Origin: Labrys wisconsinensis
GTDB lineage: Bacteria; Pseudomonadota; Alphaproteobacteria; Rhizobiales; Labraceae
Reading direction: 5' to 3'
NCBI RefSeq assembly: GCF_030814995.1
Contig: NZ_JAUSVX010000009.1
Coordinates: 1-64,000, forward strand
DNA: 64,000 bases
The position numbers and the translations under genes were made by a program. Of this stretch, positions 23,839-33,005 are shown one piece after another (positions within the stretch are counted from its first letter, which is position 1; the number at the start of each line of letters is the position of its first letter). The notes beneath the pieces were generated by a model that searched no databases, had not been told where the DNA came from, and saw only the letters and a program-made list of their open reading frames with translations.

Positions 23839-25209
23839 ATGACATCGACCGGCAAGACGCTTCTGATCGAAATCCCGTGGATCGACCCGATGGAGGCGGC
23901 GGCGCGCCTCGCAGCGCGCCCCCGCCTCGCCTTCCTCGACAGCGCCATGCCGCATGCGACGCTCGGCCGCTGGTCCTATGTCGCGGCCGACCCGGTCGGC
24001 GTGTTCCGCGTCGAGGACGGCAGGGCGCGCTGGAACGGCGCGGCGCTGGACGAGGCGCCGCTGCCGGCGCTGCGCCGCCTCCTGGCCGACCATCGGCACG
24101 AGCCCGTGGACGGCGGCCCGCCCTTCCAGGGCGGCGCCGTCGGCGCCTTCGCCTACGAAGCCGGCCGGCTGTTCGAGCGTCTGCCGCGCACGGCGCCGGC
24201 AGGCGCGATGCCCCAGGTCGACCTGCCCTTCTACGACACGCTCCTCGCCCTCGACGGGGTCGAGCGGCGGGCCTTCGTGGTGGCGCCGCACGCGGCCGCC
24301 GCCGCGGGCCTGCGCGAGAAGCTCAAGGCCGAGCCCGCCCGCCCCGCGCCCCTGCCGGCCTTCGCCTGGCGCGACAGCCGCAGCCGCCACGCCTACGAGG
24401 CGGAGGTGGCGCGGGTGATCCGCTACATCCGCGACGGCGACATCTTCCAGGCCAACCTGTCGCACCGTTTCGCCGCGACGCCGGAGACGGCGCCGGACCC
24501 GGTCGCCGTCTACCGCGCGCTGCGGCGGGCCAACCCGGCGCCTTTCGCGGCGCTGCTGGTCGACGGCGAGCGCTTCATCGCCTCCTCCTCGCCCGAGCGC
24601 TTCCTCAAGGTGACGGGACGCGAGGTCGAGACCCGCCCGATCAAGGGCACCACCCGCCGCACGCCCTATCCGCGCGAGGATTTCGCCCGGGCCCAGCTTC
24701 TGTCGGAGAGCGAGAAGGACCGGGCCGAGAACGTGATGATCGTCGATCTCCTGCGCAACGACCTGTCGCGGGTGTGCGAGCCGGGCAGCGTCGCGGTACC
24801 GGTGCTGTGCGGGGTGGAGAGCTATGCCTCCGTGCACCACTTGACCTCGGTCGTCACGGGGCGGCTGCGGCAGGGGCGCGACGCGCTGGACCTCCTCGCC
24901 GCCACCTTCCCGGGCGGCTCGATCACCGGGGCGCCGAAGATCCGGGCGATGGAGATCATCGCCGAGCTCGAAGGCCTCGACCGCGGCATCTATTGCGGCT
25001 CGATCGGCTGGATCGGCTTCGACGGCGCGGCCGATCTCAACATCGCCATCCGCACCCTCGCCTATGACGGACGGGAGATCTCGGTGGGCGCCGGCGGCGG
25101 CATCACGCTGCTGTCCGACCCGGCGGCCGAATACGAGGAGACGCTGGTCAAGGCCGAGCGGCTGCTGGCCGCCTTCGCCCCGGCCGCAGCAGCGGACGAC
25201 GCGGCATGA
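23839..25209 (+). CDS. pabB: Aminodeoxychorismate synthase component I
   Basis: PabB converts chorismate and ammonia to 4-amino-4-deoxychorismate for folate synthesis; PabA supplies the ammonia. The 456-residue protein has an N-terminal anthranilate-synthase-I-like region (FLDSAMPHATLGRWSYVAADP) and the C-terminal chorismate-binding domain with FQANLSHRF, SSSPERFLKV, RPIKGTTRR (the Lys typical of PabB), ENVMIVDLLRNDLSRVC and GSITGAPKIRAMEII. The ATG at 23839 gives the usual length. Its last bases overlap pabA by 4 bp. It could act as TrpE by sequence type, but the PIKGT motif and the folate neighbours favour PabB. Confidence 0.93.
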   Translation: MTSTGKTLLIEIPWIDPMEAAARLAARPRLAFLDSAMPHATLGRWSYVAADPVGVFRVEDGRARWNGAALDEAPLPALRRLLADHRHEPVDGGPPFQGGAVGAFAYEAGRLFERLPRTAPAGAMPQVDLPFYDTLLALDGVERRAFVVAPHAAAAAGLREKLKAEPARPAPLPAFAWRDSRSRHAYEAEVARVIRYIRDGDIFQANLSHRFAATPETAPDPVAVYRALRRANPAPFAALLVDGERFIASSSPERFLKVTGREVETRPIKGTTRRTPYPREDFARAQLLSESEKDRAENVMIVDLLRNDLSRVCEPGSVAVPVLCGVESYASVHHLTSVVTGRLRQGRDALDLLAATFPGGSITGAPKIRAMEIIAELEGLDRGIYCGSIGWIGFDGAADLNIAIRTLAYDGREISVGAGGGITLLSDPAAEYEETLVKAERLLAAFAPAAAADDAA

Positions 25210-25790
25210 TCCTCCTGGTCGACAATTACGATTCCTTCGTCTTCAACATCGCCCGCTATTTCGAGGAGCTGGGCGAACCGGCGCAGGTGGTGCGCAACGA
25301 CGCGGTGACGCCGGCCGATGTCGAGGCCTCCGGCGCCTGCGCCCTGGTGCTCTCGCCCGGCCCCTGCGCCCCCAGGGATGCCGGCGCCTCGCTGGACCTG
25401 GTGCGCAGCCTCTCCGGCAAGCTGCCGATCCTCGGCATCTGCCTCGGCCACCAATGCATCGGCGAAGCCTTCGGCGGCCGGGTGGTCCATGCCCGCACGC
25501 CGATGCACGGCCGGCCCTCGCGCATCCTCCATGACGGATCCGGCCTGTTCGCCGGCCTGAGCGAGCCGATCGAGGCCGGCCGCTACCACTCCCTGATCGT
25601 CGAGCTCGACGGCGACGAGCCGCTCGACGTCACGGCGCGCAGCGAGGACGGCGAGATCATGGCGCTCACCCATCGCAGCCATCCGACCTTCGGCCTGCAG
25701 TTCCACCCCGAATCGATCCTGACGCCGCAGGGCCATCGCCTGCTCCAGGCCTTCCTGGATCAGCGCAAACCATTCCAACGCGCTGCATGA
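25206..25790 (+). CDS. pabA: Aminodeoxychorismate synthase glutaminase component
   Basis: This class I glutamine amidotransferase feeds ammonia to PabB. The 194-residue product has the catalytic Cys79 in LGICLGHQ and the His/Glu pair in LQFHPESILT near the C-terminus. The family start ILLVDNYDSFVFNIARYF is intact. It overlaps pabB and pabC by 4 bp each (ATGA type), so the operon is translationally coupled. PabA and TrpG are hard to separate by sequence and one protein can serve both enzymes. Confidence 0.93.
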   Translation: MILLVDNYDSFVFNIARYFEELGEPAQVVRNDAVTPADVEASGACALVLSPGPCAPRDAGASLDLVRSLSGKLPILGICLGHQCIGEAFGGRVVHARTPMHGRPSRILHDGSGLFAGLSEPIEAGRYHSLIVELDGDEPLDVTARSEDGEIMALTHRSHPTFGLQFHPESILTPQGHRLLQAFLDQRKPFQRAA

Positions 25791-26620
25791 GCTTCCTCAT
25801 CCACCACATGAACGAGCCGGCCGGCGACGGCGGCCCGCGCATCGGCGCCATGGACCGCGGCCTGCAGCTCGGCGACGGCGTGTTCGACACGCTGGTGGCG
25901 CGCGGCGGCATGCCGATGGCGCCGGAGCGGCATCGGCAGCGGCTGCTGCGGGCCGCCGAGGCGATCGGCCTCGCCGTCGACCGGGACGGGCTCGAAGCGG
26001 CCATGGCCGGCGTCCTCGCCGAGCTCGCCGGGCGCGACGCCATCATCCGCACCACGCTGACCCGCGGCCAGGGCGCCCGCGGCCTCTGGCCGGCGGAGCC
26101 GCCGCGCCCGACCATCCTGGTCACGGCGCAGCCCTGGAGCCCGGCCCTGGCCGGGCAGCCGGCCCGGCTCGTCGTCGCCTCGGCGCCGCGCAACGAGCAT
26201 TCGCCGCTGTCGCGCCTCAAGTCGCTGGCCTATCTCGACAACATCCTCGCCGCGCGAGAGGCGGCCGAGGCCGGCGCCGACGACGCCCTGATCCTCAACA
26301 CGGCGGGACGCGTCGCCGGCACCACCATCGCCAACCTCTTCGCCTTGAAGGGCATGCGGCTGCTGACGCCGCCGACCGGCGAAGGCTGCCTCGACGGCAT
26401 CATGCGCGGCCTGCTCCTGGACGGCGCCGGCGCGCTCGGCCTCGCCGTCGAGGAGGCGCCCCTGCGCCCCGAGGACCTCTTCGGCGCGGATGCGGTCTTC
26501 GCCACGAATTCGGTGCGCTTCCTGCGGCCGGTCATCGCCATCGGCGAGCGGGTCCTGGCCCAGTCCCCGCTCGCGCGGCAGATTCTCGACCATCTCCTTT
26601 CCATCACGGCTGATCCATGA
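25787..26620 (+). CDS. pabC: Aminodeoxychorismate lyase (class IV aminotransferase fold)
   Basis: PabC removes pyruvate from aminodeoxychorismate to give p-aminobenzoate, using PLP. The 277-residue product has the class IV fold: MDRGLQLGDGVFDTL near the N-terminus, the PLP lysine in RLKSLAYLDNILA, and the GRVAGTTIANLF and VFATNSVRFLRPV phosphate/C-terminal segments. D-amino-acid and branched-chain aminotransferases share the fold; its place between pabA and folKP, with 4-bp overlaps on both sides, favours PabC. Confidence 0.88.
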   Translation: MSFLIHHMNEPAGDGGPRIGAMDRGLQLGDGVFDTLVARGGMPMAPERHRQRLLRAAEAIGLAVDRDGLEAAMAGVLAELAGRDAIIRTTLTRGQGARGLWPAEPPRPTILVTAQPWSPALAGQPARLVVASAPRNEHSPLSRLKSLAYLDNILAAREAAEAGADDALILNTAGRVAGTTIANLFALKGMRLLTPPTGEGCLDGIMRGLLLDGAGALGLAVEEAPLRPEDLFGADAVFATNSVRFLRPVIAIGERVLAQSPLARQILDHLLSITADP

Positions 26621-27912
26621 TTCTCGTCGCGCTCGGCGCCAACCTGCCCTCCTGCGAAGGCGCACCGCGCGAGACGCTGCGCCGCGCCGTCGCCGAGCTC
26701 GCCGCGCGCGGGCTGACCGTCGCTGCACGCTCGCGCCTGTTCCTCACCGAGCCGGTGCCGCGCTCGGCCCAGCCCTGGTACGCCAACCAGGTGATCGCGG
26801 TGGAGACGGACCGCTCGCCGCAGGCGCTGCTCGCCGTGCTGTTCGAGGTGGAGGCGCTGTTCGGCCGGGAGCGCAGCGAGCGCAACGCCGCCCGCACGCT
26901 CGACCTCGACCTCGTCGCCTATCACGATCTCAGGCTCGACACGCCCGAGCTGGTGCTGCCGCATCCGCGCCTGCACGAGCGCGCCTTCGTGCTGGCGCCG
27001 CTGGCCGACATCGCGCCGGGCTGGCGCCACCCGGTGCTGGGCGAGAGCGTCGAGGCCCTGCTCGCCCGCACCGACCGCACGAATGTCCGCGCCATGGCGC
27101 CCGTGCCGCTGCTGATGGGCGTCGTCAATGTCACGCCCGACAGCTTCTCCGATGGCGGCCGCTTCGAGACGACCGACAAGGCGATCGCCCATGCCGTGGC
27201 GCTGATCGAGCAGGGCGCCGACATCCTCGACATCGGCGGCGAGTCGACGCGCCCGGAGTCCCAGCCCCTCGCCCCGGAAGACGAGCAGGCCCGCATCCTG
27301 CCGGTCATCGCGGCGGTCGCGGCCGAGGCGGCGCGGCGCCGGCGGCTGATCTCGGTCGACACCCGCCATGCCGCCACCATGCGCGCCGCCCTCGCGGCCG
27401 GCGCCAGCATGATCAACGACATCACCGCCCTGGAGAGCGCCGAGGCGCGCCGCATCGTCGCCGAGGCCGGCGTGCCGGCCATCCTGATGCACATGCAGGG
27501 CACGCCGCAGACCATGCAGATCAACCCGACCTATGCCGACGTGGTGGGCGAGGTCGCCGACACCCTGGCCCGGGCTCGCGACCGGGCGGTCGCCGACGGC
27601 ATCCGGCCGGACCGGATCTGGCTCGATCCCGGCCTCGGCTTCGGCAAGACCCTGGAGCACAACCTCGCCCTGCTCGACGCCACGCCCCGCTTCAAGGCGC
27701 TGGGCCAGCCGGTGCTGGTCGGCGCTTCGCGCAAGAGCTTCATCGGCAAGGTCGACCGCGCCGGCCCGGCCGATGACCGGCTCGGCGGCTCGATCGCCGC
27801 CGCCCTCGCCGCCGCCACACGCGGGGCCGACGCGGTCAGGGTCCACGACGTGGCGGAGACGCGCCAGGCGCTGGCGACCTGGAGCGCGATCGAGGGCAAG
27901 GCCGCGGGCTGA
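26617..27912 (+). CDS. folKP: Fused HPPK-DHPS (FolK-FolP) folate enzyme
   Basis: This 431-residue protein joins two consecutive folate steps. Residues 1 to about 155 are HPPK (FolK): VALGANLPSC, SRLFLTEPVP, and the catalytic RTLDLDLVAY preceded by FGRERSERNAA. Residues 164-431 are DHPS (FolP): LLMGVVNVTPDSFSDGG, ILDIGGESTRP, MINDI, DPGLGFGKTLEHN, and the substrate-binding VLVGASRKSFIG. Both halves keep their key residues, so the fusion should have both activities: pyrophosphorylation of hydroxymethyl-dihydropterin, then condensation with p-aminobenzoate made by the upstream pab genes. FolK-FolP fusions are usual in fungi and plants and occur in some bacteria. A decayed copy of this gene's 3' end lies at 33577-33719. 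Confidence 0.95.
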   Translation: MILVALGANLPSCEGAPRETLRRAVAELAARGLTVAARSRLFLTEPVPRSAQPWYANQVIAVETDRSPQALLAVLFEVEALFGRERSERNAARTLDLDLVAYHDLRLDTPELVLPHPRLHERAFVLAPLADIAPGWRHPVLGESVEALLARTDRTNVRAMAPVPLLMGVVNVTPDSFSDGGRFETTDKAIAHAVALIEQGADILDIGGESTRPESQPLAPEDEQARILPVIAAVAAEAARRRRLISVDTRHAATMRAALAAGASMINDITALESAEARRIVAEAGVPAILMHMQGTPQTMQINPTYADVVGEVADTLARARDRAVADGIRPDRIWLDPGLGFGKTLEHNLALLDATPRFKALGQPVLVGASRKSFIGKVDRAGPADDRLGGSIAAALAAATRGADAVRVHDVAETRQALATWSAIEGKAAG

Positions 27913-27939
27913 GGCAGGCGCACGCCGGCCGCTCGCCGA

Positions 27940-28569
27940 TCAGGACCTGCCCGCCGCCTCGGGAATGCGCAGGAAATACCCGATGAAGTCGCGGAGCTCC
28001 TCGATGTCCTGCGCGATGCGGTCCTCGCCGCGGCTGGCCGAGGCGTGGAAGATGCCGTCGAGCTGCCGGCCGATGACGCGCGCCGTCTTCTCGACATCGA
28101 CGGTCCGGAAGACCCCTGCCGCGATCCCGCGCCGCAACGTGTCCTCCAGGAGGTCCTGCTCGCCGCGATAGAAGCCGGCGACGATCGCATCGGTCTCCGG
28201 GTCCCGCGCGCCCAGGGCCGCGTAGTCGGCCATGATCTTGACCATGCGGGTGATCAGCGTCGGAGCGATCGTCGCATGCGTGTCCAGCCACATCGCGATG
28301 CCGGCGAACGGATCGGCCTGCTCGCGCCGCCGCTCCTCATAGCCGGCGACCAGCTGGTCGATGGCATGCGCGAGCGCGCTGCGGAACAGGTGGTCCTTGT
28401 TGTCGAAATAATGGTAGATCAGCCCGACATTGATGCCGCAGTGCCGGGCGATGTCGCGCACCGTGACGATGCTGTAATGCGTCTCCGCGAACAGCTCCAG
28501 CGCCTTCTCCAGGATCAATTCCGACCGCAGGGCCGGATCGAGCCGCTGTCGGACTGGCTTGACGGCCAT
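27940..28569 (-). CDS. TetR-family transcriptional regulator
   Basis: The 209-residue product has the TetR DNA-binding domain: ILEKALELFAETHYSIVTVRDI then ARHCGINVGLIYHYFDNKDHLF (residues about 12-58), and a helical ligand-binding domain of normal length. The ATG at 28569 gives the standard start; the frame is open upstream but unconserved. It is divergent from the ABC importer at 28797, and a 19-bp palindrome at 28703-28721 between them is a likely operator. I infer control of the importer and monooxygenase genes. Confidence 0.88.
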   Translation of the reverse strand: MAVKPVRQRLDPALRSELILEKALELFAETHYSIVTVRDIARHCGINVGLIYHYFDNKDHLFRSALAHAIDQLVAGYEERRREQADPFAGIAMWLDTHATIAPTLITRMVKIMADYAALGARDPETDAIVAGFYRGEQDLLEDTLRRGIAAGVFRTVDVEKTARVIGRQLDGIFHASASRGEDRIAQDIEELRDFIGYFLRIPEAAGRS

Positions 28570-28702
28570 CTCCAGGTCTCCACGGGAACGCCCGGCCGAA
28601 GCGGCCCGCCCCTGCCCATCGCTATGCCCTGAATCGCGGCAGCGCGGCGAGTCTCTGCCCAGGGACCGGCCTTCGCTCCAGGCGCGGCCCATCATTGCCT
28701 GG

Positions 28703-28721
28703 ATTTTGCGCTGCACAAAAT
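28703..28721. promoter_or_regulatory. Probable TetR operator
   Basis: ATTTTGCGCTGCACAAAAT is a 19-bp near-palindrome (arms ATTTTG/CAAAAT, with inner GC/GC symmetry). It lies between the divergent tetR gene and importer operon, as TetR operators usually do. Confidence 0.55.
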
Positions 28722-28796
28722 TTGGCCTTGCGACGATCTATTAAACGCCCGCTGAATAGAGCCGTCCAGCCCCTGTTCGACGATCGGAGCTTTGCC

Positions 28797-29882
28797 ATGA
28801 AACGCCTCTTCCGCGTCGCGTTCCTGCTTGCGACGCTGTGCCTCGGCCTCTTCGGCGCCGGCACCGGCCCGGCCCCGGCGGCCGACAAGAAAGTCTTCAG
28901 GGTCGGCTACGTCGTCTATGTCGGCTTCATGCCGATGGCCTGGCTGAAGCAGTCCGGCCTCCTGAAGAAATGGGGCGACAAATACGGCATCGAGATCGAG
29001 ATGGTGCAGGCCAACGACTATGTCGGCAGCATCAACCAGTTCATTGCCGGCGACCTCGACGCGGTCGGCGTGGCCGGCATGGACGCGCTGACCATGCCGG
29101 CGGCCGGCGGCGTCGACACCTCGCTGTTCCTGATCACGGACTATTCCAACGGCAACGACGTGCTGCTCTCCAAGAGCGCCAAGTCGGTCGCCGACCTCGC
29201 CGGCCAGTCGGTCTACCTCCTGCAATACAGCGTCTCCCATTACCTGCTCAACCGGGCGCTGGTCCTCAACGGGCTCGCCGGCGTCTCCTCGGTGAAGACG
29301 GTGAACATCTCCGATTCGGAGATCGCCGCCGCCTATCTCACCCAGGCCGACCTGCAGCACGCCGTGTCCTGGAAGCCGATGACCATCGACATGCTGAAGG
29401 GCAGCAAGGACTCCCATGTGCTGTTCGATTCCTCGAAGATCCCCGGCGAGATCATGGACTGCTTCATCGGCAAGACCCAGACGCTGAAGGAGCATCCCGA
29501 ATTCGCCAAGGCGCTGCTCGGCGCCTGGTACGAGGCGATGCAGGCCTTCGCCGCCGGCGGCGACGCGGCCGCCGGGATGAAGGCGGTCATGGCCAGCGCC
29601 ATGGGGACCGACGAGGCGGGCTTCCAGTCGCAGGTCGACACGACCCATTTCTTCATGACGCCGGCCGACGCCCACGCCTTCCTCACCGCCGACAAGACCA
29701 GGCAGACCTGGGACTACATCAGGCACTTCAGCTTCGAGCAGGGCCTGTTCGGCCAGGGCGCCGCCAGCGTCGACAGCATCGGCATCGGCTTCGCCGACGG
29801 CTCGACCTTGGGCGACACCAAGAACGTCAAGCTGCGCATCGATCCCTCCTTCGCCAAGCTCGCCATGGACGGCCAGCTCTGA
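28797..29882 (+). CDS. ABC importer substrate-binding protein (NitT/TauT type)
   Basis: The 361-residue product has a signal peptide (cleavage near residue 29, PAAA/D). The segments FRVGYVVYVGFMPMAWLKQSG, NDYVGSINQFIAGDLDAVGV, MDALTMPAAGGVDTSLFLITDY and SNGNDVLLSK, plus FDSSKIPGEIMDC later, match the periplasmic proteins found beside urea carboxylase (now known as guanidine carboxylase) genes. No carboxylase gene or guanidine riboswitch is seen here. Flavin monooxygenase genes follow instead, so the substrate may be another small nitrogen or sulfur compound. It is first in the operon and is followed by permease and ATPase. (Long motif strings are given in their separate parts.). Confidence 0.85.
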   Translation: MKRLFRVAFLLATLCLGLFGAGTGPAPAADKKVFRVGYVVYVGFMPMAWLKQSGLLKKWGDKYGIEIEMVQANDYVGSINQFIAGDLDAVGVAGMDALTMPAAGGVDTSLFLITDYSNGNDVLLSKSAKSVADLAGQSVYLLQYSVSHYLLNRALVLNGLAGVSSVKTVNISDSEIAAAYLTQADLQHAVSWKPMTIDMLKGSKDSHVLFDSSKIPGEIMDCFIGKTQTLKEHPEFAKALLGAWYEAMQAFAAGGDAAAGMKAVMASAMGTDEAGFQSQVDTTHFFMTPADAHAFLTADKTRQTWDYIRHFSFEQGLFGQGAASVDSIGIGFADGSTLGDTKNVKLRIDPSFAKLAMDGQL

Positions 29883-29922
29883 GGCGCGCGACATCGGGGC
29901 CATCGCCGACGGGAGACCTGCC

Positions 29923-30741
29923 TTGCGACGCATCATCAACTATCCGCCGGCCCGTGGCACCCGGCTCCTGCTCGGGGTGCTGCCCTTCGTCGCGATCGTG
30001 CTGATCTACCTGGCGGCCTCCAATGCGCGGCTCGCCATCGATCCCAACGACAAGCTGATCCCGGGCCTCGCCTCGTTCCACGCCAGCATGAGCCGGCTCG
30101 CCATGCAGGTCGACGTCGCCACCGGCCATACCCTGCTCTGGTGGGACACCGGCCTCAGCCTGGCCCGCCTCGGCTTCGGGCTCGGCATCGCCGCGGCGAT
30201 CGGCCTGGTCTGCGGCATCCCTGTGGGGTTCATCCCGCATCTGCGCGCCATGTTCGAGCCGGTCCTGGCCGCCCTGGCGCTCGTCCCTCCGCTCGCCGTC
30301 CTGCCGATCCTGTTCATCGTCTTCGGCCTCGGCGAAGTGTCCAAGATCGTCCTGATCGTCTTCGGCGTTGCCCCCTTCCTGGTCCGGGACGTCGTCCTGC
30401 GCGTCGCGGACATCCCCCGCGAGCAGATCGTCAAGGCGCAGACGCTGGGAGGATCGACCTGGCAGATGATCGTCGACGTGGTGCTGCCGCAGGTGCTGCC
30501 GCGGCTCGTCGATTCGGTCCGCCTGTCGCTCGGAGCCGCCTGGCTGTTCGTCATCGCGGCCGAGGCGATCACCGCGGAAGGAGGCCTGGGCTACCGCATC
30601 TTCCTGGTGCGCCGCTACCTCGCCATGGACGTCATCCTCCCCTACGTCGCCTGGATCACCCTGCTCGCCTTCCTGATGGACTGGGCGATGAGGCGCCTGT
30701 CCCGGGCGGCCTTCCCCTGGACAGCGCTGCGGGAGGCGTGA
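29923..30741 (+). CDS. ABC importer permease (NitT/TauT type), TTG start
   Basis: The 272-residue membrane protein has about six hydrophobic segments and the EAA-type loop REQIVKAQTLGGSTWQMIVDVVLPQVLPRL that contacts the ATPase (conserved EAA...G position near QTLGGS). It ends with a typical WITLLAFLMDWAMRRLSR. The start is TTG at 29923 with GGGAG 7 bases upstream; no ATG is suitably placed. It lies 40 bp after the binding-protein gene and 1 bp before the ATPase gene. Confidence 0.88.
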   Translation: MRRIINYPPARGTRLLLGVLPFVAIVLIYLAASNARLAIDPNDKLIPGLASFHASMSRLAMQVDVATGHTLLWWDTGLSLARLGFGLGIAAAIGLVCGIPVGFIPHLRAMFEPVLAALALVPPLAVLPILFIVFGLGEVSKIVLIVFGVAPFLVRDVVLRVADIPREQIVKAQTLGGSTWQMIVDVVLPQVLPRLVDSVRLSLGAAWLFVIAAEAITAEGGLGYRIFLVRRYLAMDVILPYVAWITLLAFLMDWAMRRLSRAAFPWTALREA

Positions 30742-30742
30742 G

Positions 30743-31612
30743 GTGACGGAGATCCGGGTCGAGAACGTCTGGAAGGAATACGGCGCCTCCGTGGTGCTCG
30801 AGCGCGTCAACCTCACCCTGCCGGACCATGAATTCCTGGTCGTCATCGGGCCGAGCGGCGTCGGCAAGACCACGCTCCTGCGCCTTCTCCTCAGCCAGGA
30901 GACGCCGACGCGCGGCCGCATCCTGATCGACGGCGAGCCGATCGCGGCGGAGCCGACGGCCGACCGCGGCGTCGTGTTCCAGCGCTACTCGGTCTTTCCC
31001 CACCGCACTGTGCTCGGCAATGTCATGCTCGGCCCGCAATGGGCCGCCTCGCCGCTTCTCGGCCGCCTCTTCGGCCGGCGCCGGCGCGATCTCAGGGACA
31101 GGGCAATGGCCCTGCTCGAGCGGATCGGCCTCTCGGCCGCGGCCGGCCACTATCCCCAGCAATTGTCCGGCGGCATGCAGCAGCGCCTCGCCATCGCCCA
31201 GGCGCTGATCATGCAGCCCAAGGTGCTGCTGCTCGACGAGCCGTTCGGCGCGCTCGATCCGGGAACCCGCAAGTCGATGCATGCGCTCGTGCGAGAGCTC
31301 TGGGAGGAGCACGCCATGACCATCGTCATGGTCACGCACGACCTGAGCGAAGCCTTCTCGCTGGGGACGCGGGTGATCGCCATCGACAGGCCTCGCCGGG
31401 ATCCGCAGGCACCCGAGCGCTTCGGCGCCACCATCACCTCCGACTTCGTCGCCAAGTGCCCGATCGTGCGCGAATCCCGCCGCTTCGAGGCCGCCCGGGC
31501 CGCGGCGCGCGCCGCGGCGCCCTCGCCCCTGGCCGCCCCTGCCCTCGCCCTCCCGCTCGCCGGCAGCGCCGGTCCGGCCCTGCCCGCTTCCGCCCTCGCA
31601 AAGGACCGATAG
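30743..31612 (+). CDS. ABC importer ATPase (NitT/TauT type), GTG start
   Basis: The 289-residue ATPase has Walker A GPSGVGKTT at residues 36-44, Q-loop VFQRYSVFPHRTV, signature LSGGMQQRLAIAQAL, Walker B VLLLDEPFGALDPG and switch His in VMVTHDLSEAF. It has an extra Ala/Pro-rich tail of about 40 residues. The GTG start lies 1 bp after the permease stop. The next gene starts right after this stop codon, so importer and monooxygenase are one operon. Confidence 0.93.
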   Translation: MTEIRVENVWKEYGASVVLERVNLTLPDHEFLVVIGPSGVGKTTLLRLLLSQETPTRGRILIDGEPIAAEPTADRGVVFQRYSVFPHRTVLGNVMLGPQWAASPLLGRLFGRRRRDLRDRAMALLERIGLSAAAGHYPQQLSGGMQQRLAIAQALIMQPKVLLLDEPFGALDPGTRKSMHALVRELWEEHAMTIVMVTHDLSEAFSLGTRVIAIDRPRRDPQAPERFGATITSDFVAKCPIVRESRRFEAARAAARAAAPSPLAAPALALPLAGSAGPALPASALAKDR

Positions 31613-32926
31613 ATGGCCACCAACCGTTTCCACCTCGCCTGGTTCATGAACTTCACGCCCGACGAGTGGCGCGAGCCCTTCGGCCAGGGCGGCCTGCCCT
31701 GGGACGGGCGATTCTACGTGGAGATGGCGCAGACGCTGGAGCGCGCCTGCTTCGACTACATCATGATCGAGGACAAGCTGATGGTCCCGGAGACCTATGG
31801 CGGCTCCCGCGACTTCGGGCTCAAGAGCGCGATGATGGTGCCCAAGCACGATCCGGCGCCGCTGGCCACCGCCATGGGCATGGCGACGTCGCGGCTCGGC
31901 GTGGTCGCCACCATGTCGACGCTCGCCTATCCGCCCTTCATGCTGGCGCGGCTGTCCTCGACCATCGACAGCCTGACGGGCGGCCGGTTCGGCTGGAACA
32001 TCGTCACCAGCGCCGAGGACCTCGCCGCCCAGAATTTCGGGCTCGACAAGCTGCCTCTGCGCGAGCTGCGCTATGAGATGGCCGACGAATACATGGAGGT
32101 CGTGCGCAAGCTGTTCGGCTCCTGGGATGCCGACGCCGTCGTGCTCGACCGCGAGCGCGGCCTCTACGCCGATCCCGCGAAGGTGCGCACGATCGACCAC
32201 GAGGGCCGGTTCTACAAGGTGCGCGGCCCGCTCAACACCGTGCCCTCGCCGCAGGGCCGCCCGGTCTTCGTCCAGGCCGGCGCCTCGCCCCGCGGCCGCG
32301 ATTTCGCCGCCCGCCACGCCGATTCCATCATCTCCGTCGCCAACGGCGCCGAGGGCATGAAGGCGTTCCGCGACGACATCCGGGCCCGGGCCGTCGCGCA
32401 GGGACGCGACCCCGACGAGATCAAGGTCCTGTTCTGCATCACCCCGACGCTGGGCGAGACCGAGGAGGAGGCGCGCGCCAAGTACCAGCGCACCATCTCC
32501 GCCGATCACTTCGCCACGGACATTCTCAGCTCGATCTCCGCGATCACCGAAATCGACTTTGCCCAGTTCGACCTCGACGAGCCGCTTCCTCATAAGCTCA
32601 CCACCAACGGCGAATCGGGCTCGCTCGACAAGTTCCAGCAATGGGGCAGCGGCAAGACCCTGCGAGAGCTGGCGGCCGATGGTGGCGGCGGCCTCGTTTC
32701 CTCGCTGGAATTGATCGGCACGCCGGACCAGGTGGCCGAGCGCATGGGCGAGGCGATGGAGCAGGTCGGCGGCGACGGCTTCCTGATCACCACGCCGGTG
32801 CTGCGCGTCAGCCGGCGCTACATCGTCGAGGTCGCCGACGGGCTGGTCCCGGCCCTGCAGCGGCGCGGCCTCACCCGCACGGCCTATGCCCATACGATGC
32901 TGCGGGACCACCTGCGGGAATTCTGA
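31613..32926 (+). CDS. LLM-class flavin monooxygenase, NtaA/SnaA/DszA type
   Basis: The 437-residue enzyme is of the luciferase-like group that uses reduced FMN from a separate reductase. Typical segments are FHLAWFMNFTPDEWREPF, YIMIEDKLMVPETYGGS, LTGGRFGWNIVTSAEDLAAQNFG (the second part of the NtaA-family signature), EYMEVVRKLFGSWD, and GRPVFVQAGASPRGRDFAARHAD. Length is that of nitrilotriacetate and dibenzothiophene-sulfone monooxygenases. It is joined to the importer genes (start directly after the ATPase stop) and is followed by its probable flavin reductase. The substrate is not predictable from sequence. Confidence 0.9.
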   Translation: MATNRFHLAWFMNFTPDEWREPFGQGGLPWDGRFYVEMAQTLERACFDYIMIEDKLMVPETYGGSRDFGLKSAMMVPKHDPAPLATAMGMATSRLGVVATMSTLAYPPFMLARLSSTIDSLTGGRFGWNIVTSAEDLAAQNFGLDKLPLRELRYEMADEYMEVVRKLFGSWDADAVVLDRERGLYADPAKVRTIDHEGRFYKVRGPLNTVPSPQGRPVFVQAGASPRGRDFAARHADSIISVANGAEGMKAFRDDIRARAVAQGRDPDEIKVLFCITPTLGETEEEARAKYQRTISADHFATDILSSISAITEIDFAQFDLDEPLPHKLTTNGESGSLDKFQQWGSGKTLRELAADGGGGLVSSLELIGTPDQVAERMGEAMEQVGGDGFLITTPVLRVSRRYIVEVADGLVPALQRRGLTRTAYAHTMLRDHLREF

Positions 32927-33005
32927 CCCTCCCGGCTCCCGGCGGCCGACCGATCCGCCGCCGGGACCGACCCATTGCCTCGCATTCTGAGAAACGGGAA
33001 CCGCC

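Noticed and set aside
28570..28796. Guanidine-I (ykkC) riboswitch before the urea-carboxylase-type importer
   Set aside because: No conserved aptamer blocks are visible; the interval holds a TetR-type palindrome instead.
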